The position numbers and the translations under genes are program-made. From Pseudoips prasinana (Eukaryota > Arthropoda > Insecta > Lepidoptera > Nolidae): DNA of 64,000 bases. The stretch covers positions 5,776,001 to 5,840,000 of the forward strand of contig OX621241.1 of the NCBI GenBank assembly GCA_951640165.1, written 5' to 3'. The notes beneath the pieces are model-generated. The model was not told the DNA's origin, searched no databases, and saw nothing but the letters and a program-made list of their open reading frames with translations. Each line of letters begins with the position of its first letter. Position 1 is the stretch's first letter. Shown piece by piece: positions 55,668-64,000 of this stretch.

Positions 55668-56060
55668 TTAAGGGTCCCCAAAAATAAATGACTTGAACTT
55701 ATCTTCTTCTTCGTCACTAAGATGGGCTCCTTTGAATACCCAGATAACAGAAGTATTACTGGTACAACGATAGCCTACGGCCATAAAGTAAGTGACCAAT
55801 GAATTTGCACTCAGTAAAATATTTAATACACTCCACTCCAATAGTATACTCATTCCAAAATTAATCCATCCTTGTCACTCCACACATACATCTTAGCATC
55901 CGCTTTTTATTGGCATCTATTTGCTTGGCATTCTGACGTAAAGAAGCCAGACGGCCTGCTCTACCTAAGTAAATGTACGGCTTGTCATTCCACTTATAAT
56001 AATTATTAACAAGAAACTTACAAATGCACTCTGGCGTTAAGGCTTTTCAGTGCAGTGTGA
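55668..56060 (-). pseudogene. Coding-like segment, unrecognised
   Basis: On the minus strand, a 61-codon open stretch (about 56050 to 55868; Trp-Asn-Asp-Lys-Pro-Tyr and an Arg-rich part) is followed in another frame by 61 residues (55853-55668, with Trp-Val-Phe-Lys-Gly-Ala-His-Leu and an acidic Asp-Glu-Glu-Glu run). It looks like a decayed coding region with a frameshift, of host or transposon origin. No family was recognised. Confidence 0.3.
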
Positions 56061-56164
56061 TTAACAATACCGTATATTTTTTACTTAGCAATATAAATAC
56101 AGCAAATAACTTTCATTCCTGGAATTAGATTACCACACAACAGCGAGACACGTTACTAGAATAT

Positions 56165-56355
56165 ATAATTCATCATCATCATATCAGCCGAAAGACGTCC
56201 AATGACGCAGCGTGGGCAGGCCTCCTACACGGTGGACCGACGATCTTGTGCGGGTCGCGGGAAGCCGCTGGATGCGGGCAGCGCTGGACCGGCTATTGTG
56301 GAGATCCTTGGGGGAGGCTTTTGTCCAGCAGTGGACGTCTTTCGGCTGATAAGAT
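56165..56355 (+). repeat. Repeat of the 25125-25330 family
   Basis: ATCATATCAGCCGAAAGACG at the left, GACGTCTTTCGGCTGATAAG at the right, giving an inverted-looking pair. Confidence 0.6.
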
Positions 56356-56384
56356 ATATGTTATATTACACCCACCACCACAAC

Positions 56385-56500
56385 AAATAATCGTGCTCAT
56401 GATACACACAAAGATTTGTCCTGGGTGGGGATCGAATCCATGACCTCTGGGTTAGTAATAATGGCCACTAAGCACTAGTAGACCAACAGGCCAATCTAAA
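56385..56500 (-). repeat. tRNA-derived SINE
   Basis: Minus-strand head TTGGCCTGTTGGTCTACTAG, box B ATGGATTCGATCCCCACCC. Related to 19994-20115. Confidence 0.55.
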
Positions 56501-56811
56501 TAAATCCGCGATATTCCGTTTGCTTTGACACATTTTTTTTTCTGCAAATGTATTATAAAAGAAGGCACTATAACTACTCAGAGCACCCATTTTTATTTTC
56601 AATTCGACTTACGCTTTCGAATCGTACCCTAAAGGTCTCCTTACGCTCATTTAAATTGTTCAGTATGGAAGGATTTGTGTCATATCTCGACATATCTATA
56701 TATATATATATATTATGGTTACTGTGTTTGTCGTAAGAAAATTGTTGTTGATTTCTAAATGATTTATTCTGAAGTGTGAATAAACCTCTTTTTATTAATA
56801 AATCCTTTTAA

Positions 56812-56847
<36 letters not shown>

Positions 56848-57144
56848 AGAGTAATTATATAGTAATTAATATAGAAGTTAAAAGAGAATAATAAGAGTGG
56901 TAAGAAAATTTTTGTTGCGTTCTAAATTATTTACTCTGAAGTGTGACGTACGACAAATCACATATAACGACAAACACAGTACCACTGCACATTACACTCA
57001 AGATTAATCGATACGTAAACCGGCAGAGTTGCCGCACTCGTCGACTTCTGGTTCCAAAAAGAGGGAGAGGCACCGGTCGACTCGACATACATACAGGCAA
57101 AGTCCCACGTGACACCTCAGCGATCTTGAAAATCCTTACAATAT

Positions 57145-57540
57145 ATACAACATGTAACGTAATTAACGACACCCTCAAACACCCCAATTAGAATATTATG
57201 TTTTAAACATAATACATACACAGAATTTTTAATTTTTAATGTATATGCATTGTTATCTACTAAATTAATTTCTTGGAATAAAGTTTATTTTTCTTTATTT
57301 TATATTGAATTATGGAATTTGTATGAATACAAATAAAATTGCGATTTTAAAAGTCTTATTACTTTACTTACCGTCCATTTCAAGTTGTTTTGAATGTACA
57401 GGGATAATATTACAATAATTTCCGTAGTTTTAATTATTTTGGAATAAAAAATTACCTATATTAAAAATTATATAAACGATTCTGAACAAACTATTTTCGG
57501 GGAGTGCGTTACTTAAGCTACATGTTGTATATGCAGAAAC
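57145..57540. mobile_element. About 400-bp MITE with 33-bp inverted ends, copy 2
   Basis: ATACAACATGTAACGTAATT at the left and GCTACATGTTGTAT at the right. The interior matches 32050-32450. Confidence 0.75.
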
Positions 57541-57721
57541 TGATTGACTAATCGATCAACGCACAACTGAAACCGCTGGGTCTAAAACCATATAATTTTC
57601 CTTAAGTGACGTACATAGGTGTGAGTAAGAAATAATTTTTGGAAAATCCACCTCTATGGGTAAAGTGTGTAGGTATAGAGCACCGCGTTTTCTTGGTCAA
57701 AAGAACATCAAACTTGGATTG

Positions 57722-57895
57722 ACGCGGTTTTACCCGCGGTAAACTTGATAAATTATAGCCTATGTGTTATTCCGATACAAGCTATATTATTGTAAAGTTT
57801 CATTAAAACAAGCCGTTTTACGTGAAAGAGTAACAAACATCTATCCATCCATCCATACTTACAAACTTTCACGTTTATAATATTATGTAGGATAA
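57722..57895 (-). repeat. Helitron-like fragment, truncated
   Basis: GACGCGGTTTTACCCGCGGT at the start and a TCCATCCATACTT stretch. The CTRR end is missing; similar to 47013-47195. Confidence 0.4.
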
Positions 57896-58084
57896 CTTCT
57901 TTTTTTTTAAATTAAATGACAACGCCCTCTTAATGATATCTAATCCCTGTGTGGCGGGGTACTTTACAAACATATAATAGACGGACACAAATTACATCCA
58001 GACGCAGAACAACTATTTATAAGTCACACAAATAGTTGTTCGGCGCGGGACTCGAACCCGCAACACGAAGACAATATGAATTAA

Positions 58085-58345
58085 AAATATTAGACTTAAA
58101 CTAGATAATTAAACTTAAAGATAATCTCTTGACAATAACTTGATACGAGCTAGCTAAATATCCAGGCTGTCATAAAATAAATTTTATAAATGTTTTAATA
58201 CAATCAATACAATGTGTAAGTACCTAAATATCTATGTTTCTAGAAATAATAATGTATACAACTATAATACTACAAATATGTTCTGACTATTTACAAGCGC
58301 TTTTTTAAAGTCTACGTGAATAAAAACCTTTTTATTTTATTTTAT
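58085..58345 (+). repeat. LINE 3' tail
   Basis: Plus-orientation copy of 4470-4715 (GTCTACGTGAATAAAAACC then TTTTATTTTATTTT). It abuts a tRNA-like SINE remnant. Confidence 0.65.
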
Positions 58346-58547
58346 GAAGCGGCGATGCGACTGTCTTAGCCGTTGCACCACACGTGCAGTCAATTTATAT
58401 ATAATAAAATTTAACTAGCGCTATACGGTTATACGTTTGTGTTGACAATAGGCTTCCGTGAGTGTAACATTCAAGTTTTAACACCATATATGTGCAAAAT
58501 CTAAGACTAATAAAATAATTTAATCAGAACATTTTTGATATTACTTG

Positions 58548-58750
58548 ATGGCCTCGTTGGTCTAGCGGTAGCGTGGTCAACCGCAGAAAGTGATTTTGGG
58601 ATTTTTCCGTAAAAAGAAATTTCTCAGTATCAGCCCGAAGTCTGGAAGTTGGCGGTATTACACCCCCGTGCCAGCACGTAAAGCCGTCTGTACTGTACCT
58701 GACCTCTTTCCGGTCGTGTCGCTAGTCGTCCCATCGGATCATGAGAGTTA
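58548..58750 (+). repeat. tRNA-derived SINE
   Basis: Head GGCCTCGTTGGTCTAGCGGT with a partial box B, body with TCAGTATCAGCCCGAAGTCT and GTAAAGCCGTCTGTACTGTA. Family of 27140-27512. Confidence 0.65.
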
Positions 58751-58874
58751 ATTAATAAAATATATTTTTATTTTAATTATGTGTTAATTTTTCATTGTTT
58801 TTTTAAGTAGTTTGCAACCAGAGTTAACATAAATAATATTATGATTACCTGTTTAAATGTATTAAGAATTTGAT

Positions 58875-58950
58875 TCATCATTATCATATCAGCCGAAAGA
58901 CGTCAACTGCTGGACAAAGGCCCCCCCAAATGAACCTGTGCTGCCCGCAC
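58875..58950 (-). repeat. Repeat end, 25125-25330 family
   Basis: ATCATATCAGCCGAAAGACGT and CAACTGCTGGACAAAGGCCC; fragment only. Confidence 0.5.
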
Positions 58951-59047
58951 AAGACACGAATTACTTTAAATTAAAATTAAAAAAAGAAATATAAATAGAA
59001 TAACTGTATAAATATGTTTAACATAATCATTACAAAAATATATATAA

Positions 59048-59334
59048 CTAGCTGTGCCTGCGACTTCGTCCGCGTGCTAATTAGTTTATTTTTGTTTTTT
59101 CAAAAATAAAAGACTTTTCTAAAATAAAAGTAGCCTAAGTTATTACATCTCCTTATTACATCAGCTACCTGCCAATAAAAGTCCCGTCAAAATCGGTCGA
59201 GCCATTTCAGAGATTAGCCGGAACAAACAGACAGACAGACAAAAATTGTAAAAAATGTTATTTTGGAGTATGCACCGCATATATATTCATATACATGTAG
59301 TAAAAATCACTTCAATTTTATGTATTAGTATAGA
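59048..59334 (-). mobile_element. Helitron-like element, diverged
   Basis: Minus-strand TCTATACTAATACATAAAAT to GCACAGCTAG before T. Its internal hairpin is GCGGACGAAGTCGCAGGC-like, different from the ACGCGGG subfamily, so a distinct group. Confidence 0.55.
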
Positions 59335-59577
59335 TTTAAAAGGGCATCATTTAATTATAATGATTAAATAAGTAATACTTTCCATAATATTTTTTTAGCA
59401 ATGTAAACTTCTAAGAGGCAATGTAAAGTATTTAAAATGTATAGCACCGTCTACTCGGACTCTTGGCAAGGATGCAAACGCACACAGATTATAATTTACG
59501 TGCGCCGCCTAACAATGAGGGCACTGAGTTATATATGTATATGCCATTCATGTACCAATATGTTTGTTCCACCAATT

Positions 59578-59640
59578 TACCTCGTTGGTCTAGGGGTAGC
59601 GTGTTCACCCGCCGAGAACGACCAGCCCACATCACTTTAC
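59578..59640 (+). repeat. SINE head fragment
   Basis: CTCGTTGGTCTAGGGGTAGCGTG, 63 bp of the 27140-27512 family, immediately next to the reverse-transcriptase fragment. Confidence 0.55.
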
Positions 59641-60422
59641 ACGTGCAGCCTGTGCGTCACTTTAACTTCATCTGAACAGCAGCCGACATTTTGACTACTA
59701 AGCGCTACAATCAGACCATTTATGTATAAATTAAACAGGGTGGGAGATGTTAATCCACCCTGCCTAACTCCACACTCGAGCTGATACGGATCCGACATTG
59801 TCCCCGCCCATCTAACACTGTAGGACTGATGCGAATACCAGTACTGGAACACACTGATTAGTTCCTGTGGTAGTCCTATGTTCCTCAGCTTATTCCACAG
59901 GTCATATAGTAGCATGTCAAAAGCTTTGGACAAGTCGAGGAAGCACGCATACACGTGTGTTTTCCGATCCGTGTAGTATCTGACGGTATGCTTCAGGCAC
60001 AGTATGGCACTTTCAGTGGACAGTCGAGGACGAAACCCAAATTGGTTATCATGCAATTTTACATAACTCTGGAGCTGCACATTTAGCAAACCGGCAAACA
60101 CTTTGGCTGCGATAGTGGCAAGAGAAATAGGCCTGTAGTTACTCTTATCAGTAAGATCACCCGTTTTATTTTTCACTACAGGGACTGCCACTGTTTTCAT
60201 ACAGTCGGGAGGTAAGTAGGAGTGGCTCACATACAGCGAGTAGAACATAGTCAAGAACCTCGCAATGTGTGGCCCAGCATGCTGCAGGTGCTCAATGCTG
60301 AGTCCATCATGTCCCGGGGACTTGCCCCTCGAAAAAAGCTCTATCGCTTCGGTAATACTCTGAGTTTGAAAGGTAGTTGTTACCTCACGACTATTATAAT
60401 TATTATTATCATCAAAGAACAT
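59640..60422 (-). pseudogene. LINE reverse-transcriptase fragment
   Basis: About 260 open residues. The start of the reverse transcriptase shows Asn-Tyr-Arg-Pro-Ile-Ser-Leu, Asn-Gln-Phe-Gly-Phe-Arg-Pro, Leu-Asp-Leu-Ser-Lys-Ala-Phe-Asp, and Val-Arg-Gln-Gly-Gly-Leu-Thr-Ser-Pro. The catalytic YADD block that should follow is missing; the frame runs into the SINE fragment at 59640. Truncated at both ends. Confidence 0.85.
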
Positions 60423-60574
60423 GAACAGACAGAGAGTTCACAATTTGTTTGCGATGGCAATGTGGAAATTCAAATAGTTTTAACTTCTGTGAAATTTTTA
60501 CTATGTTACAAATGCAAATAATCTATAACATAATGGATCAAATCAAATCACTTCATTTGCGGAATATGGGTACA

Positions 60575-60820
60575 TACATAAGCAGCCACACGACTTGACT
60601 TTCACGCCGCAGGTCGTGGGTTCAATTCCCACCCGGGACATATATTTGTGTGCATGAACATTTCTGTTTGTCCTGAGTCTAGGTGTAATTATCTATATAA
60701 GTACGTATTTACAAAAGAAAGGTATTATATGTACTTACTATATCAGTTATCTGGTTTCCATGGTACAAGGTCTGCTTAGTTTAGGATCAGATGGGCGTGT
60801 GTGGACAATTATTATTATAT
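60575..60820 (+). repeat. tRNA-derived SINE
   Basis: Box B GTGGGTTCAATTCCCACCC, then TATTTGTGTGCATGAACATT and the tail GGATCAGATGGGCGTGTGTG with TTATTATTATA. Family of 39697-39955. Confidence 0.65.
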
Positions 60821-60949
60821 AATTCAAAATCAGATAACTGATAAAGTACTTTACTTAATGGGTTAATTTCTGCTCAAACGGTCGATCAATGAAGTATTTT
60901 TTGGGGGCAATGGTAAGTGGTTCAGAGTATTTACCAGTAAGCTGACAAA

Positions 60950-61145
60950 ACTGATAAAAGTGGCTGTGACATACGGACGGACAGACAGACAGACATGACA
61001 AATTTATAAGGGTTCCGTTTTTGCCATTTGGCTACGGAACCCTAAAAAGCGGCCAAGTGCAACTCAGACTCGCCCATGTAGGGTTCCGTAGCAGCAAGTA
61101 CTTGAGTTGATTGAATGAAAGGTAAATTGCGGTTTACGGTTTATG
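60950..61145 (+). repeat. GACATACGGACGGACAGACAG-family repeat
   Basis: ACGGACGGACAGACAGACAGACATG and GGGTTCCGTTTTTGCCATTTG, with a TACGGAACCCT complement shortly after. A second copy is at 61610-61700. Confidence 0.6.
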
Positions 61146-61213
61146 ACTTATTAAAAAACACTACTTACTAGATCTCGTTCAAACCAATTTTCGGTGGAAG
61201 TTTGCATAGCCAA

Positions 61214-61318
61214 AGTCAAATTTCTATTATAGATTTTCAACTTTATCACAAAAGCATAAGGTTTACTTTCAATTGGGGAAATATGACAGATTGGGGTAGC
61301 TTGATGTGCTGGCGTCTG
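61214..61318 (+). mobile_element. TA-type MITE, partial copy
   Basis: The left end is lost; the right end reads TTGATGTGCTGGCGTCTG. Family of 19808-19942. Confidence 0.65.
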
Positions 61319-61821
61319 TGTACGTTTGTTAGTTTTATCATTCTCTTATTTTAGATGTTACAGGTGGGAGGCACTCATTTTACCACTTAGGAAGTGCTCT
61401 CGCGCAAACTATTCAGTTTAGAAAAAATATATAATAAAAACCAGTAAGGGTTCGATAAAAAAAAATTCGAGTTTCAGTTTTAAGTATGAGGAACCCCCGA
61501 AATTTATTTACTACTTTCTATTTTTGTGTGAAAATCTTAATGCGGTTCACATAATACATCTACTTACAAGTTTCAACAGTACAGCTCTTATAGTTTCGGA
61601 AAAAAGTTACTGTGACATACGGACGGACAGACAGACAGACATGAGGAATCTATAAAGGTTCTGTTTTTTTGCAATTTGGCTAAAGCACCCTAAAAAAGAC
61701 CCCCGTCTTACGAGTATTCGATCAGGTCACGTGTCGTGACGCGAGTTTAACTTTTTTGACCCATCCCAAAAGGTGCACAACGCCGCTAAAGTTTTCACTT
61801 CAAACACAGACAAAGAGAGAG

Positions 61822-61945
61822 GCCATTGACATTACTACGAATGTCAATGGCATTCATGTGAGATTCCATACAAACCAATTTAATTGTCAATGCATTTCTT
61901 TCTAACGTAGTTATAATGAAAAGGACAGCGTACGCTGTCCTTTTC
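61822..61945. repeat. Pair of short perfect hairpins
   Basis: GCCATTGACATT pairs with AATGTCAATGGC (61822-61851), and GAAAAGGACAGCGT pairs with ACGCTGTCCTTTTC (61918-61945). They lie about 65 bp apart. Confidence 0.75.
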
Positions 61946-62417
61946 AGTTTCCTCTTTAGTTGTGCCAAATACTGAAGGAAAATAAGCGACACGTTACAAC
62001 TTGCCTACTAATAATATGCACCCAACGCGCGTATTATACTCAATTTTTGTAGATTGACTCAAGCACGAACGACTTGCGAAAAAATATTCGTATCGTTATC
62101 GAGAATAATTTGTATGAGAATTGAACAGCGCCTCTATCGTGCGTAAAAACAACGTATCGTCAACCTATCGACACTTGAAACTTATAAACAATCATCTGAA
62201 GCACGAACATTGTTTTGACGTACGGTAACGTAAATTGCTGGCTGGCTATCGAGCACCAGTCGAAACTTTATTCACTTAAAAATCTTCGGTGAGAATAGTT
62301 GCGTAACGAATTAAAATATAGTTTATAATTGGATTTTTAAGTTTTAAAGTTCTTTTCATACTATCTATATTAGAGCGAGATGTTTTTAGATGTAATGACA
62401 TATAAATTGTTGCATCG

Positions 62418-62458
62418 ATGTCTGTAAGCGGTAAAAGTGAAGTGCAACATAAGCAATG
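62418..62458 (+). CDS. Possible first coding exon of a plus-strand gene (weak)
   Basis: ATG at 62418, 41 open nt (Met-Ser-Val-Ser-Gly-Lys-Ser-Glu-Val-Gln-His-Lys-Gln), then GTAAGA donor. The region before it (61950-62417) has no recognised repeat. Rest of the gene is not visible. It may be chance. Confidence 0.2.
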
Positions 62459-62764
62459 GTAAGAAACTTTATTTCTTTCTAAATATATGCAGAGAAATAT
62501 TTGTTTTAATTAATACTGGTACAGGCTTGAATGTGATTTCAACGAATAATTATCATAATTTACGGTTCAGTTTTGAAACGACGAACTTTTCAGTACCTGT
62601 ACCTATACAAGATAATTCCTGGCACGGAAGTGGGGTGTTTTTCCTGGAATTGGTTGTTTTTTTCATATGTACCTAGTATTAACAATTTCTTGATGTATAT
62701 TTCATATAAGTATTATTATATTATTATACCAATACATATATATTTCTAAATACATCCATATCTA

Positions 62765-63909
62765 TCTATACATATAATAAAATCGTAAGAAAGTCAAAAC
62801 TGTACATTGAATATTTTTTTTAAAGTAAAGTGAAAGTAAAATACTCTTTATTGCACACCAATACATAGCATAATAATTGAACATAAAGTTATTAAAGTAC
62901 AATGGGCGGTCTTATCGCTGATGCAATTTCTTCCAGACAACCTTAAACGGGTATAATCCAAGGATCTAATAATAAACTGGGTAGTGAAGGTATTTGAATA
63001 AATTAAACTTAACCTAACTTAAACTAACAAAAGTCAACACATATAAAATACATACATAAATAAATAACAATACTAATATCTCTATAATATATAATAATAA
63101 ATATTTATATTCAGAATACCTATGTAATTAACAACTGATTCCTATAAACCTAATGTAAAAGGTAGCAGAAATTGCGTAACTATGAAAAAGAAACTATAAA
63201 TAAATGATTACGACATTAACACTAGTTTAGGAAACTAATTTGGAAAGATAATACTTCTTCACCTCTCCTTTAAAAGTCGCTAAAGATTGCGCACGTCTTG
63301 TAGATAATGGTAAATTCATTCCAGAGGCGGACAGCATGCGCATTAAAAGATTTTGAATAAAAGTTAGTTAGTTACCTGTGTAGGTAGGTGTTTTTAGAAT
63401 TAGGTAAGTTCTCCGAAGACCGTAACCGTGTGTCATGTAAGAACTCGAACGTTCTTTGAGGTAATTTGGTGAGGACGGAATGAACAATATGTTATAGAGA
63501 AGAGTTAAAATATGAGTATTACGGCGAAAGCGGATCGGAAGCCACTTGAGTTTAGTGCGATAATGAGAAACATGGTCATATTTTCGTAGGCCAAATATAA
63601 ACCTTATGCAGACATTTTGGAGGCGTTCAAGTTTATTAAAATAAAAAAGGATACTTGGGGCGTGATCTACAATCGACATCGAAGCCAAAAATATAGTTTT
63701 TAGAATTTTTGTCTGTGTGTCTGTTTGTATGTATGTATGTCCGGGCTAAACTCAAAAAGTACTGCATGGATTTACTTTAAATTTTGCATGAATATTACAA
63801 AGAGGTCGGGTCAACATATAGGCTACATATTATCACGCTATCACCTACGGGGGAGGGGCTATGATAATTTATAAAATTTAACGCGGGTAAATCCGCGGGG
63901 CACAGCTGG
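62765..63909 (+). mobile_element. Helitron-like element interrupted by a LINE fragment
   Basis: Starts TCTATACATATAATAAAATC at 62765 and ends CACAGCTGG at 63909 (CTRR). The interval at about 62826-63645 is foreign; the Helitron sequence resumes with AAAGGATACTTGGGGCGTG. Normal length would be about 320 bp. Confidence 0.7.
62826..63645 (-). pseudogene. LINE ORF2 C-terminal fragment nested in the Helitron
   Basis: Minus-strand residues include Leu-Gln-Asn-Val-Cys-Ile-Arg-Phe, Asp-His-Val-Ser-x-Tyr, and Leu-Lys-Trp-Leu-Pro-Ile-Arg, the usual end of a Jockey/CR1-like ORF2, followed by a frame change. The apparent N-terminal residues upstream of 63645 belong to the Helitron. Confidence 0.7.
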
Positions 63910-64000
63910 TTATACATAAACTAGAGATCGCACTTGTTCGAAATTCAATCATTATTAAGCTTCTATTGACAAAAACTACATACATTATATAAAGACAAAT

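Noticed and set aside
63368..63688. A 106-codon minus-strand gene with the N-terminal residues included
   Set aside because: The N-terminal part reads out of the Helitron; only the portion below about 63645 is LINE-derived.

Overview
The window is AT-rich nuclear DNA from an animal with introns, and its repeat content points to a moth or butterfly (Lepidoptera). The supporting repeats are Helitron-like elements ending in CACAGCTAG, tRNA-headed SINEs, CR1/Jockey-type LINE fragments, TA-flanked MITEs and a FLYWCH/MULE transposon. This assignment rests on recalled repeat types; no search was run.

Region 1 (1-9276, minus strand) is an uncharacterised Cys-rich insect-type protein gene. I rebuilt it from three exons: 6831-9276, 6399-6547 and 1-236, the last running off the left edge. 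Its 6.2-kb second intron holds a nearly intact Mutator-like transposon (1504-4253) with about 422-bp terminal inverted repeats, an exact 8-bp target duplication (TCTGACCT) and a two-exon FLYWCH + DDE transposase. LINE and Helitron fragments fill the rest of that intron.

Region 2 (13522-17068 and 26992-33544, plus strand) carries two complete mitochondrial carrier genes of the SLC25A34/35 type, about 10 kb apart in the same orientation. They are 302 and 317 aa, with 4 and 5 coding exons. Two of their intron positions match exactly and three differ, so they are old tandem paralogues. Between them lie a 4 x 114-bp array, a 26-bp minisatellite, MITEs, SINEs and a possible small secreted-peptide ORF (24281-24451). 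The last intron of the second gene contains a perfect 109-bp inverted repeat with an 18-bp loop.

Region 3 (44399-46795, minus strand) has two exons of a GLUT1-like sugar transporter. The rest of that gene was not found and may lie elsewhere in the window or outside it. The intron between the exons contains a retroposed LINE 3' end with a poly(A) tail and a 16-bp target duplication, and a palindromic MITE inside a SINE.

Region 4 (47 kb to the end) is almost entirely repeats: a degenerate LINE with ORF1 and ORF2 (about 50.9-54.5 kb), a second reverse-transcriptase fragment (59.6-60.4 kb), several Helitron-like copies (one interrupted by a LINE fragment), MITEs and SINEs. No tRNA, rRNA, CRISPR or prokaryotic feature was found. 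All coordinates were worked out by eye from the sequence.
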